Below are positions 55,529-63,752 of a DNA stretch of 64,000 nt, piece after piece. The position numbers and the translations under genes were made by a program. The first letter of the stretch is position 1, and each line of letters starts with the position of its first letter. The notes below the pieces were generated by a model. It had not been told where the DNA came from. It saw only the letters and a list, made by a program, of their open reading frames with translations, and searched no databases. The stretch lies in contig NZ_CP036287.1 of assembly GCF_007748095.1 (NCBI RefSeq), forward strand, positions 6,835,823 through 6,899,822, read 5' to 3'. The stretch is from Engelhardtia mirabilis. GTDB taxonomy: Bacteria; Planctomycetota; UBA1135; GCA-002686595.

Positions 55529-56776
55529 ATGGGCACCCGCGATCTCGAGCGTGAGTTGGCCGTCGACCCGGCGACGGCTCACCGACTCGTCGCGCCAGCC
55601 CCGGTGGGCACCTCGCTCTACGTCCACTTCCCCTATTGCGCGGCGAAGTGCACCTACTGCGACTTCTACTCCCTGCCTGGAGAGGGACATGATGCCGACG
55701 GAGCTCTGGCGCTGCTGTTGCGTGAGGCCGAGGTGCGTCAGCCGACATCGCCCTGCACGGTCTTCCTCGGGGGCGGCACGCCGAGCTACCACTCGGCGCA
55801 GGCTTTGGTCGGATTCCTGAACGCCCTCGACGGGCTGACTGGCTTTCGCGCCTCGGCGCAGGAGGTCACGATCGAATGCAATCCGGAGAGTCTCGACGAG
55901 ACCAAGGTGGAAGCGCTGCTGCGCGCCGGCGTGACGCGGATCTCGATCGGCGTGCAGTCGCTCCAGCCGGCGATCCTCGAGCGCTTCGGTCGCGTGCATT
56001 CGGTCGAGCAGAGCTTCGCCGCCGTGCGGGCGGCGCGTTCCGCGGGCTGCGACCGACTCAGTGTCGACTTGATCTACGCGGCGCCGGGCCAGACCCCGGC
56101 GGCCTGGCGCTCGGACCTCGAGCGCGTGCTCGAGCTCGGGACCGACCACCTGTCGGCCTACAACCTCACCTTCGAAGAGGGCACCGCCCTCGATCGCGAG
56201 CGGCGCGCAGGGTCGGTCGAACCGCTGACCGAGGACGACGAGCTCGAGATGTTCTGGGCCACTCGCGAGTTGGCGGTCGCCGCCGGCCTGGAGGCCTACG
56301 AGATCTCGAACTTCGCGCGGCCGGAACAGGTTTGTGCCCACAACCTCGCTTACTGGCGGGGGGACGACTACGTGGGCATCGGTCCGTCGGCCGTCAGCCG
56401 GGCCGGAGACCACCGCTTCGGCAATCCGAGGCACCTGGGGCAATGGACCGCAAGGGTCCGCGCAGGCGAGCCGACCATGGGCTGGGCCGAGCGCCTCGAC
56501 CGGGGCACTCGGCTGGGCGAGGCCTGGTGGCTCGGGCTGCGCTTGGCGGAGGGCGTGGATCCCGCCGAGGCCCGGCGCCGAGCCGATTGGCGGGAGTCCG
56601 ACCCCGCGCTGGAGCTGGCCCGCCGATTCGTCTCGCAGGGCTTGGTCGAGGCCCGCGACGAGGGGCGGGCCGCTCCGCGCTACGGCCTCACGCCCCGCGG
56701 CCTGCCCCTGGCGGACGGGGTCGCGCGCGCCTTCCTCGACCTGGGCGATCCCGAACTCTTCGGATTCCAGGACTGA
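55529..56776 (+). CDS. hemW: Radical SAM heme chaperone HemW
   Basis: A 415-residue radical SAM protein of the oxygen-independent coproporphyrinogen oxidase-like family. The cluster motif CxxxCxxC lies at Cys37/41/44 in 'YVHFPYCAAKCTYCDFY', 'GGGTPS' binds SAM, and 'CNPESLDETKVEALLRAGVT' and 'GVQSLQPAILERFGR' follow. The HemW-specific HNxxYW is seen in 'CAHNLAYWRGDDYVGIG'. The protein is thought to insert heme into enzymes rather than oxidise coproporphyrinogen. It is followed by pyrF after 60 bases. TAGGAT (55517-55522) ends six bases before the ATG and may be its -10. Confidence 0.92.
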   Translation: MGTRDLERELAVDPATAHRLVAPAPVGTSLYVHFPYCAAKCTYCDFYSLPGEGHDADGALALLLREAEVRQPTSPCTVFLGGGTPSYHSAQALVGFLNALDGLTGFRASAQEVTIECNPESLDETKVEALLRAGVTRISIGVQSLQPAILERFGRVHSVEQSFAAVRAARSAGCDRLSVDLIYAAPGQTPAAWRSDLERVLELGTDHLSAYNLTFEEGTALDRERRAGSVEPLTEDDELEMFWATRELAVAAGLEAYEISNFARPEQVCAHNLAYWRGDDYVGIGPSAVSRAGDHRFGNPRHLGQWTARVRAGEPTMGWAERLDRGTRLGEAWWLGLRLAEGVDPAEARRRADWRESDPALELARRFVSQGLVEARDEGRAAPRYGLTPRGLPLADGVARAFLDLGDPELFGFQD

Positions 56777-56822
56777 TCGACGGAGTCTCGTCGCGGGCGT
56801 CGAGCTGCGACTGCGGCGCGGC

Positions 56823-56828
56823 CATAAT
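56823..56828 (+). promoter_or_regulatory. CATAAT, possible -10 of pyrF with a very short leader
   Basis: The hexamer ends eight bases before the ATG at 56837, so transcription could start at or next to the ATG. No clear -35. Low confidence. Confidence 0.3.
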
Positions 56829-56836
56829 CGACGCTC

Positions 56837-57733
56837 ATGAACTTCTCCGACCGCCTCGCAGGGGCCGTCGAGCGCACCGGCAATCCGGTGCTGCTCGGAA
56901 TCGATCCGCACTTGGACCTGTTGCCGGAAGAGTTCGCGGTGGCCCGCGACCGCTCGGCACGGCGAGTCGACCGCGCCAAGGCGGTGGCGCGCTTCTGCCT
57001 CGAGCTGGTCGAGCTCGCCAAGGGCCGGGTTCCGGCGGTGAAGCCCCAGGCGGCCTTCTTCGAAGAGCTCGGCGCCGACGGTGTCGCGGCCTTCGAGGAG
57101 GTCGTGGACGCCGCCCGCGACGCGAGCCTGCTGGTCGTCGGTGACGTCAAGCGGGGCGACATCGCCAGCACGGCGGCCGCCTACGCCCGCGCTCACCTGG
57201 CCGAGAACGGTGGGGGGCGCTGCGACGCCATCACCGTCAGCCCCTACCTGGGCGCGGACTCCCTGGAGCCATTCATCGAGGCGGCCGACGCCAACGAGGG
57301 CGGCCTCTTCGTCCTGGTCCGCACGTCCAACCCCGGCGGAACGGCCTGGCAGACCGCGGGCGACGTGCCCATCGCCGGCTTGGTCGCCGACCAGCTCACG
57401 GCCTGGGGCGCCGAGCGCCTGGGCGAGTGCGGCCTCTCCAACCTGGGCGCCGTGGTCGGGGCGACCCAAGCCGCGGAGCTCGCCCAGTGGCGCGAACGCC
57501 TGCCCCATGCCTGGATGCTGCTGCCCGGCTACGGCGCCCAGGGTGCCGGCGCCGCCGATGTGGTCGGCGCCTTCCGCTCCGACGGGCTGGGGGCACTGGT
57601 GGCCTCGTCGCGGGGCATCGCCTTCGCCTACGCCAAGGATCCGGCCGGGGCGGCCGACTGGCGCGGAGCGGCCGACCGCGCGCTGGACGCCATGATCGCC
57701 GACCTGCGCTCCGCCGTTCCCCACGCCGGCTGA
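56837..57733 (+). CDS. pyrF: Orotidine-5'-phosphate decarboxylase (type 2)
   Basis: A 298-residue enzyme making UMP in pyrimidine synthesis. The type 2 pattern is clear: 'GNPVLLGIDPHLDLLPEEF' (15-33) and the catalytic D-K-D in 'VVGDVKRGDI' (100-109; Asp103, Lys105, Asp108), with 'VKPQAAFFE' (68-76). Length is larger than type 1, as expected for this subgroup. Its stop is followed directly by the bshC GTG after one base, so the two share a transcript though their functions differ. Confidence 0.95.
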   Translation: MNFSDRLAGAVERTGNPVLLGIDPHLDLLPEEFAVARDRSARRVDRAKAVARFCLELVELAKGRVPAVKPQAAFFEELGADGVAAFEEVVDAARDASLLVVGDVKRGDIASTAAAYARAHLAENGGGRCDAITVSPYLGADSLEPFIEAADANEGGLFVLVRTSNPGGTAWQTAGDVPIAGLVADQLTAWGAERLGECGLSNLGAVVGATQAAELAQWRERLPHAWMLLPGYGAQGAGAADVVGAFRSDGLGALVASSRGIAFAYAKDPAGAADWRGAADRALDAMIADLRSAVPHAG

Positions 57734-57734
57734 G

Positions 57735-59396
57735 GTGGTCGTGGGACTGACCCTCGAACACCTGCCCGCGGACGTCCTCGGTCTCTCGGCCCTGTCCCGC
57801 GCGGTGCTGGCGGACCGGCCGCGGCCGCAGGCGTTGGGTGGCCTCCCGGTGCCGGCGCGCCTCGAGCACTTCGATCCGGCCACGGCCTGCGCCGACTCGA
57901 CCTTCCTGGAGCGCAGCGAGTTGGTCGAGCGATTCCACTCCTGGCGCGCACACGAGGGCCTCGACGCCCCATTGCATCCGGCCCAGGCCCGGAGCCTCGA
58001 GCGCCTCTCCGACTCGCGCTCCCAGGTCGTCGTCTGCGGTCAGCAGCCCGGGTTCCTCGGCGGGCCCCTGCTGAACCTCTACAAGGCCCTCCACACCGTG
58101 CGACTGGCCGCTGCGTTGGAGCAACAGTGGTCTCGCCCGGTGGTGCCCCTGTTCTGGTGCCACTCCGACGACCACGACCTGGCCGAGATGGGGCACGCCC
58201 ATGTACTCAACCCGCACCTGGACATCGCGCGGATCGGGCTGCCGGGCATGGGCTCTGGCCGGCGCTCGATCGGAACCCTGGCCCTGGATCGCGAGGCGCA
58301 CCGGCTGCCGGCGCTGCTCGAGCACCTGCGACAGCTGCTGCCCCCCGGCGAGGGGCGGGAACCGCTGCTCGAGGCCTTCTTTCCACGCCACGGGGAGACC
58401 CTGGCGACGGCCTTCGTCCGTGGTTGGGACCACGTCCTGGGCCACACCGGCCTCCTGATCATCGAACCGGCCGCACTGCGGGAGCCCCTCTCGCGGGCGT
58501 TGGCCCACCTGGTGTCCGGGGATCTCGACGGGAACCTGCGGATGGGCCTGAGGCGGCTGGCTGACCACGTCGGCTCCGCGGACCTCGATCCGGAGCGGGT
58601 TCCCTGGGTCTTCGAGCAAGCCGACGATGGCCGGCGCGCCCTGCGCTGGTCGAACGGCGCTTATCGCTACGACGGCGAGGTCGGGGGTCGAACCGGCTTC
58701 GAGTTGGCCGCTCGAATCGTCGACCAACCGGGGCGCTGGAGCGCGGGTGTCCTGACTCGCCCTCTGGTCCAGGACCTCTGCCTACCTGTCGCCGCCTATG
58801 TGGGCGGTTGGGGCGAACTTGGCTACCACGCCCCACTGGCAGAGATCCGCACCGCCTCCGCAAGCCCCTTGACACCCTTTTGCCACCGACTTGCTGCAAC
58901 TTTGGTCGATCCGACCCTCGGCAACGCCCTGCGCTCGGTCGGGCTGAGCTTGGCTGAGGCGCTCGCAGCCCGGGGGCAGCTCTCGAACCCCGATTCCGAG
59001 GAAGATGCGCCTCCCGTGATCCACAAACTGAGGTCCGTCAACAGCCAGAAGTCCGCCGCACTGAACGAGCTTCGAACGCCCCTCGCCGAGCTCGACCGGG
59101 GTCTGGCCAACCAACTGAGACGCGCCGCCCGCCAGTCGGAGGAGTTGGTCGAGAAGATCGCTCGTAAGGCCGAGCGTGCTGCAGCCAACCGGACAGGCCG
59201 CTCGAACCGACACTTGAGGCGGGTCAACAACAGCCTTTTTGGACGCGATCTGCCCCAAGAACGGCTCTTGACGATCGTCCAGGCGGGCGCGGCTCTCGGA
59301 CTTGAATGGATCGATGAACTGCTGCCGGACATTGAACCACTTCCTTCGGAGCATCTAGGGGTCTACTTTCCGTCGACGGATGTTGAAGGATTCTAG
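57735..59396 (+). CDS. bshC: Bacillithiol biosynthesis cysteine-adding enzyme BshC
   Basis: A 553-residue protein matching BshC, proposed to attach cysteine to GlcN-malate in the last step of bacillithiol synthesis. Conserved motifs: 'CGQQPGFLGGPLLNLYK' (101-117), where the family has TGQQPGLFGGP, and 'PLFWCHSDDHDLAEM' (138-152), the family's VFWxASEDHD. The C-terminal ~120 residues contain a coiled-coil-like helical segment ('LDRGLANQLRRAARQ'), also typical. GTG 57735 is one base after pyrF; its stop overlaps the bshB start (TAGTG). Standard length for the family. Confidence 0.92.
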   Translation: MVVGLTLEHLPADVLGLSALSRAVLADRPRPQALGGLPVPARLEHFDPATACADSTFLERSELVERFHSWRAHEGLDAPLHPAQARSLERLSDSRSQVVVCGQQPGFLGGPLLNLYKALHTVRLAAALEQQWSRPVVPLFWCHSDDHDLAEMGHAHVLNPHLDIARIGLPGMGSGRRSIGTLALDREAHRLPALLEHLRQLLPPGEGREPLLEAFFPRHGETLATAFVRGWDHVLGHTGLLIIEPAALREPLSRALAHLVSGDLDGNLRMGLRRLADHVGSADLDPERVPWVFEQADDGRRALRWSNGAYRYDGEVGGRTGFELAARIVDQPGRWSAGVLTRPLVQDLCLPVAAYVGGWGELGYHAPLAEIRTASASPLTPFCHRLAATLVDPTLGNALRSVGLSLAEALAARGQLSNPDSEEDAPPVIHKLRSVNSQKSAALNELRTPLAELDRGLANQLRRAARQSEELVEKIARKAERAAANRTGRSNRHLRRVNNSLFGRDLPQERLLTIVQAGAALGLEWIDELLPDIEPLPSEHLGVYFPSTDVEGF

Positions 59397-60085
59397 TGGG
59401 CGGCATCCTCGACCTGCTCGTGGTGGCGGCCCACCCTGACGATGCCGAATTGGCGCTTGGCGGTGTTTTGGCAGCAAGTCACGCCGCAGGAAGGGCCTGC
59501 GGTGTGGTCGACCTGACCAGAGGTGAGCGCGCCACCCGCGGCAACCCCGAGCGACGGATCGAGGAGGCCCAGCGGGCCGCCGAGGTCCTCGGGCTCGCCA
59601 TGCGGGACAACTTGGCCCTCCCCGACGGGCGACTGGAGGCCACACCGGAAGCTCGGGAGCGCCTCGCCGCCGTGATCCGGACCTGGCGGCCGCGCCTGCT
59701 CGTGGGGCATGGCGCCGGGGACCCGCACCCCGACCACGACGCCGCCGCGAGGCTCACCCGCGAGGCCTGGTTCCTCGCCGGATTGGCTGGTCCCGATGGC
59801 CAACCCGCTCACCGACCCCCGCGGCGCCTGTGCTTCGCGACCCCGCGAGGGCGGCGGCCCGACCTGGTAGTGCCGATCGACGTGACCTGGCTCACCAAGC
59901 TCGAAGCACTTCGCTGCCACCACAGCCAGGTGGAGCCCGGGGCCGACCACCGCCTGGGCGACCCAGACCCCCTCCGCGAGGCCGAGGTCTTCGCCCGCTC
60001 CCTCGGCACTCTGATCGGCTGCGAGTTCGCCGAGGGACTGCTGCTCGACGGACCGACCACTTGCGTCGATCCGCTCCTGCTCTGA
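59396..60085 (+). CDS. bshB1: Bacillithiol biosynthesis deacetylase BshB
   Basis: A 229-residue PIG-L/LmbE-type zinc deacetylase that converts GlcNAc-malate to GlcN-malate. Zinc site: His13 and Asp16 of 'AAHPDDAE', and His114 in 'PHPDHDAA' (110-117). 'VVDLTRGERATRGN' (37-50) is characteristic of the BshB1 branch (DLTxGExxTRG). GTG 59396 overlaps the bshC stop. The paired order bshC-bshB strongly supports assignment over generic LmbE. Confidence 0.92.
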   Translation: MGGILDLLVVAAHPDDAELALGGVLAASHAAGRACGVVDLTRGERATRGNPERRIEEAQRAAEVLGLAMRDNLALPDGRLEATPEARERLAAVIRTWRPRLLVGHGAGDPHPDHDAAARLTREAWFLAGLAGPDGQPAHRPPRRLCFATPRGRRPDLVVPIDVTWLTKLEALRCHHSQVEPGADHRLGDPDPLREAEVFARSLGTLIGCEFAEGLLLDGPTTCVDPLLL

Positions 60086-60111
60086 GCAGCAGCGCCACCG
60101 GCCCGCGCCCG

Positions 60112-60117
60112 TACAAT
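60112..60117 (+). promoter_or_regulatory. TACAAT, possible -10 of parA with a short leader
   Basis: The hexamer ends 11 bases before the ATG at 60129, between bshB and parA, suggesting a near-leaderless start independent of the bsh transcript. No -35 seen. Low confidence. Confidence 0.3.
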
Positions 60118-60128
60118 CCGCGGCTGTC

Positions 60129-60971
60129 ATGCGCCGCATCGCGATCCTCAATCAGAAGGGCGGGGTCGGGAAGACGACGACCACCGTCAACCTCGGCGCC
60201 GCCCTCGCGCGCGCCGGGCGGCGCGTGGCGCTGGTCGACCTGGACCCCCAAGGCAACCTCTCGACCCACCTGGGCCTGGAGATCGAATCGGGCGAGCCGT
60301 CCAGCTACACCGTGCTGAGCGGCGAGACCGACTTCGCGCAGACCCTGCGGCCGACGACGACCGCCGGGCTGCACGTCATACCGACCAGCATCGACCTGTC
60401 AGGCGCCGAACTCGAGCTGGCCACCCTCGACCAGCGCGAAACCATCCTGCGGCGGTCGATCGACGCCTGGGAGCGCGGCGCGATCGAGCGCACCGGCGCA
60501 CCGCCGGCCGAGTACGTGCTGTTCGACTGCCCGCCGAGCCTGGGCCTGCTCTCGCTCAATGCCTTGGTGGCCGCGCGCGAGGTTTTCGTCGCCCTCCAAA
60601 CCGAGTTCCTGGCCCTGCAGGGCATGACTCGGCTGCTCGAGGTCGTCGAGCTGATTCGCGCGCAGCTCAACCCGAGCCTGCAGGTCACGGGCATCCTGCC
60701 CTGCCTCTACGACAGTCGCCTACGCCTGGCGCGCGAGATCCTGGGTGAGCTGCGGCAGTACTTCCCCGAGCAGTGCTTCCGCCGCACCATCGGCACCAAC
60801 GTCAAGCTCGCCGAGGCGCCCTCCTACGCCCAGCACGTCTTCGACTACGCACCGGACTCTTCCGGCGCCCGCGACTACCGCGAGCTGGCCGAGGAAGTCA
60901 TCGGGCAGGAACGCCGCAGTCCCACCGGCGCGAACTCGGCCGCCCGCGCCGCGCAAACCGCCCAGCCGTGA
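60129..60971 (+). CDS. parA: ParA/Soj-family ATPase
   Basis: A 280-residue Walker-type ATPase of the chromosome-partitioning family. Deviant Walker A KGGVGKTTTTVNLG (10-23), 'VDLDPQGNLSTHLG' (36-49), Walker B 'YVLFDCPPSLG' (~131-141) and 'IGTNVKLAEAPSYAQHVFDY' near the end are all Soj-like. ParA forms gradients on the nucleoid that move ParB-parS. It sits between bshB and bshA, 19 kb from parB, and overlaps bshA by four bases (GTGA), so it is the sole member of its transcript's first part without an evident metabolic link. Confidence 0.92.
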   Translation: MRRIAILNQKGGVGKTTTTVNLGAALARAGRRVALVDLDPQGNLSTHLGLEIESGEPSSYTVLSGETDFAQTLRPTTTAGLHVIPTSIDLSGAELELATLDQRETILRRSIDAWERGAIERTGAPPAEYVLFDCPPSLGLLSLNALVAAREVFVALQTEFLALQGMTRLLEVVELIRAQLNPSLQVTGILPCLYDSRLRLAREILGELRQYFPEQCFRRTIGTNVKLAEAPSYAQHVFDYAPDSSGARDYRELAEEVIGQERRSPTGANSAARAAQTAQP

Positions 60972-62065
60972 GCGGTGCCGAGCCGCCCCTGCGACTGGCA
61001 CTGCTGTGCCGCGGTGGGCACGGGGGATCGACGGTCGCCGCGACGGAGCTCGCCGCCGCCCTGTGCCGCCGCGGTCACCGGGTCGACCTCTTCGTGCAAG
61101 AGGCCCTCGGACGCCCGCCGGCCCGTCCGGCGCTCGGACTCTCGATCCTGGCGGTCGGCAGCGAACCGCGCGCCCTGGTCGACGCGGCCCTGACCCGCGC
61201 GGGCCGCCGCGGCTACGACGCGCTTCACGCCCACTACGCCCGGCCCCTGGCCGAGTGCGCCACGGCGATCGCCGACCGCTCCTTGGCCCTCGGACCTCGC
61301 CCCCGGACCCTCGTCACCCTCCACGGCACCGACCTCACCGGTGTGCTCGGGCCGAGTGCTCCGCTGGGCTCGGGCGCCCGCCTCGCGGCTGCTCTGGGGC
61401 GCGTGGACGAGGTCACTTGCGTTGGCGAGGACCTGGCCTCGCGCCTCCACGCTCTGCCCGGCGAACGGGTCCGCGTCTCCGTGATCCACGGCGGCATCGA
61501 CCTCGAGACCTGGCGCCCGGGGCAGCGCCAGGAAGGCCCAGAGCTGGTCCATGTGAGCACTATCCGACCTCTAAAGCGTGTCCCCGCACTGGTCGAGGCC
61601 TTCGCCACAGCTTGGCGCGGGTGCGCGAGGCCGCCCTTGCGCCTGAGAATCGTCGGTGAGGGCCCCGAGCTGGAGCTCGCTCGCGCCGTCGCGGGTGACC
61701 GGGGCCTGACGGACTCCGTGATCTTCGAGGGAGCCATCCCTGCGACCCCGGACCTCTACCGAGGTGCTCGGGCGGTGGTTTCGTGGAGTCGCGAGGAGTC
61801 CTTCGGCCTCAGCCTGCTCGAGGGACTGGCCTGCGGCGTGCCTGTTATCGCCCCGCAGCTCGGAGGCCCGGCCGAGCTCGTCGGCACCTCGTCAGCGGGT
61901 AGCCTGGTCGCCGACGCAGCCGCCCTGACCGAGGCCATCGCTCGCGCTGCCAGCCCCCCCTCGACAACGCTCCGCCGCGCAGCGAGGTCCCGGGCCGAGC
62001 GCTTCCCCATCGAGTCAACCGCCCGACGTTACGAGGAACTCTACCGCCAGAAGGTGCCCCTTTGA
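60968..62065 (+). CDS. bshA: Bacillithiol biosynthesis glycosyltransferase BshA
   Basis: A 365-residue GT4-type transferase making GlcNAc-malate from UDP-GlcNAc and L-malate, the first bacillithiol step. The N-terminus 'LLCRGGHGGSTVAATEL' (12-28) matches BshA's 'PTxGGSGVVATEL'. 'LHAHYARPLAECA' corresponds to the family's 'HYAxPHAxxA', and 'TLHGTDLTGVLG' to TLHGTDIT. GT4 C-terminal motifs 'SREESFGLSLLEGLACGVPV' follow. GTG 60968 overlaps parA and the stop overlaps the next TTG, so it is translationally coupled on both sides. Together with bshB and bshC it completes the pathway. Confidence 0.92.
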   Translation: MSGAEPPLRLALLCRGGHGGSTVAATELAAALCRRGHRVDLFVQEALGRPPARPALGLSILAVGSEPRALVDAALTRAGRRGYDALHAHYARPLAECATAIADRSLALGPRPRTLVTLHGTDLTGVLGPSAPLGSGARLAAALGRVDEVTCVGEDLASRLHALPGERVRVSVIHGGIDLETWRPGQRQEGPELVHVSTIRPLKRVPALVEAFATAWRGCARPPLRLRIVGEGPELELARAVAGDRGLTDSVIFEGAIPATPDLYRGARAVVSWSREESFGLSLLEGLACGVPVIAPQLGGPAELVGTSSAGSLVADAAALTEAIARAASPPSTTLRRAARSRAERFPIESTARRYEELYRQKVPL

Positions 62066-63243
62066 CCCGCCGTGTCTACCTCGATCACAACGCGACGACG
62101 CCCCTGAGACCGGAGGTTCGCGAGTTCTGGATCGAACTGGTCGACCGCGGCCTCGGCAACCCGTCGAGCCTCCACGCCGCGGGACGCGAAGCTCGCCAAC
62201 TGGTCGACGAGGCGCGCGAACGGTTAGCAGCGTGCCTCCAAGTGCATGAGGACGGGGTGATCTTCACGTCGGGAGGCACCGAGGCCGACAACCTCGCCCT
62301 GTTCGGCTGCGTGGAATTCGACACCCGAGGCCGCGGACTGGCCACGTCAACCATCGAGCACTCCGCCGTCCTGGAGCCGGCGGCAGAACTCGCCCGTCGT
62401 GGCCGACCGTGGATTCGCCTGCCCTGCGACGAGCAGGGCCGGGTCGAAGCCGACGTCGTGGCCGCAGCCGCCCGCCAGCAGACCTGCCTGGTCAGTGTGA
62501 TCGCCGCCAGCAACGAGCTGGGAACGCTCCAGGACGTAGCCGCCCTGGCGCAAGCCACTCACGAGGCCTCGGAGGGTCGTGCTCGATTCCACACCGACGC
62601 CGTCCAGGCCGTCGGCCGCATCCCGATCGACCTCGACGGTTGGGAGGTCGATATGGCCACCATGTCCCCACACAAGCTCGGCGGACCGGTCGGGGTGGGG
62701 ATCCTGGTCGTCACGCGTGGCACTCGACTGGCTCCGCGCGCCCACGGTGGTGGACAAGAGCGCGGCCTGCGACCAGGGACCGAGAGCGTCGCGGCCATCG
62801 CCGCCGGCGCCCTGGCCGTGGAGTTGGCGATCGCGGAACAGCCCACCTATGCAGCGCGGGTCGGCGACCTCGCCGCACGACTGTGGACCGACATTGCGCA
62901 GGCCCTGCCGGGCGCTCGCCTACTAGGTCCCCCCATGGGTGACTCCAGGAGGCTTCCGAACACCCTCAACGTCCTACTTCCTGGTGTCGACGGCCGGGTG
63001 CTCGTCACCCGGCTCGATCTCGCAGGTCTGGAGGCCAGCGCGGGTTCCGCGTGCGCCAGCGGTTCGGTCGAACCGTCGCACGTTCTGGTCGCCCTCGGAC
63101 TCGACGATGAACAGGCGCGCGCGGGTCTGCGACTGTCGCTCGGTCGCACTTCGACGCTCGACGACTGCCAACAAGCTGTGGAGATCTTGGTGAAGACCTG
63201 CAGACGAACGCACGCAACTCGGCCGTTGGACGATCGGTTGTGA
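62062..63243 (+). CDS. Cysteine desulfurase, NifS/IscS-like
   Basis: A 393-residue PLP enzyme that removes sulfur from cysteine as a persulfide for Fe-S clusters, tRNA thiolation or related uses; relatives can also release selenium from selenocysteine. The PLP lysine K205 is in 'MSPHKLGGPVGVG', and the catalytic Cys331 in 'GSACASGSVEPSH', with 'YLDHNATTPLRPEV' at the start. The TTG start (62062) overlaps the bshA stop. Partner scaffold genes (iscU, iscA) are not present. The location after bshA suggests sulfur is managed with the bacillithiol genes, which is inference. Confidence 0.93.
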   Translation: MTRRVYLDHNATTPLRPEVREFWIELVDRGLGNPSSLHAAGREARQLVDEARERLAACLQVHEDGVIFTSGGTEADNLALFGCVEFDTRGRGLATSTIEHSAVLEPAAELARRGRPWIRLPCDEQGRVEADVVAAAARQQTCLVSVIAASNELGTLQDVAALAQATHEASEGRARFHTDAVQAVGRIPIDLDGWEVDMATMSPHKLGGPVGVGILVVTRGTRLAPRAHGGGQERGLRPGTESVAAIAAGALAVELAIAEQPTYAARVGDLAARLWTDIAQALPGARLLGPPMGDSRRLPNTLNVLLPGVDGRVLVTRLDLAGLEASAGSACASGSVEPSHVLVALGLDDEQARAGLRLSLGRTSTLDDCQQAVEILVKTCRRTHATRPLDDRL

Positions 63244-63584
63244 ACAAGTGCCCTCGCGCACCTTCACAAGTCGTTGACCGATGTGCGCGTCGCGCATGTA
63301 ATGAGCGGCCGCTCCACCGCACAGGTGGCGCGACATTCCTGCCGACATCTCCGACTCCAGGACGATCCGAGTGCCCCCCACAGCGCCGCCCTGCAAAGGG
63401 CTTCTCCCCCTAGCGACGATCGCGGCGAGCACGGCTCGCGCGGCGGTCGACGCGCCGTGCGGAGGCACGGCACCTAGGCGCTACTCGGACGATCGCGACC
63501 GCTCTGGAACTGATTCGCGCAAGAACTCTCGGGATCGCCGTCAGAGCTCGGCCGACGAGCATCGTCTCGTCGGCGGCGTTCGGC
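63244..63584. other. Gap after the cysteine desulfurase gene
   Basis: About 340 bases with no supported gene; short frames only. No tRNA or terminator with a T tract was found. Confidence 0.5.
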
Positions 63585-63752
63585 GTCCTCTGGTCGGCAG
63601 CCTGCGTCCTCTGGTCGGCAGCCTGCGCCCTCTGGTCGGCAGCCTGCGCCCTCTGGTCGGCAGCCTGCGCCCTCTGGTCGGCAGCCTGCGCCCTCTGGTC
63701 GGCAGCCTGCGCCCTCTGGTCGGCAGCCTGCGCCCTCTGGTCGGCAGCCTCC
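63585..63752. repeat. 21-bp tandem repeat array, eight copies
   Basis: Eight head-to-tail copies of a 21-bp unit, with the invariant core CCTCTGGTCGGCAGCCTG. Copies differ mainly at one base (GTCC or GCCC at the start), and the last ends CTCC. The unit length is divisible by three, so all reading frames stay open: minus-strand reading gives the heptad AADQRAQ and plus-strand reading gives GSLRPLV. Whether it is coding is unclear. Confidence 0.9.

Noticed and set aside
63585..63752. CRISPR array
   Set aside because: The units are contiguous with no spacers, and no cas genes are nearby.
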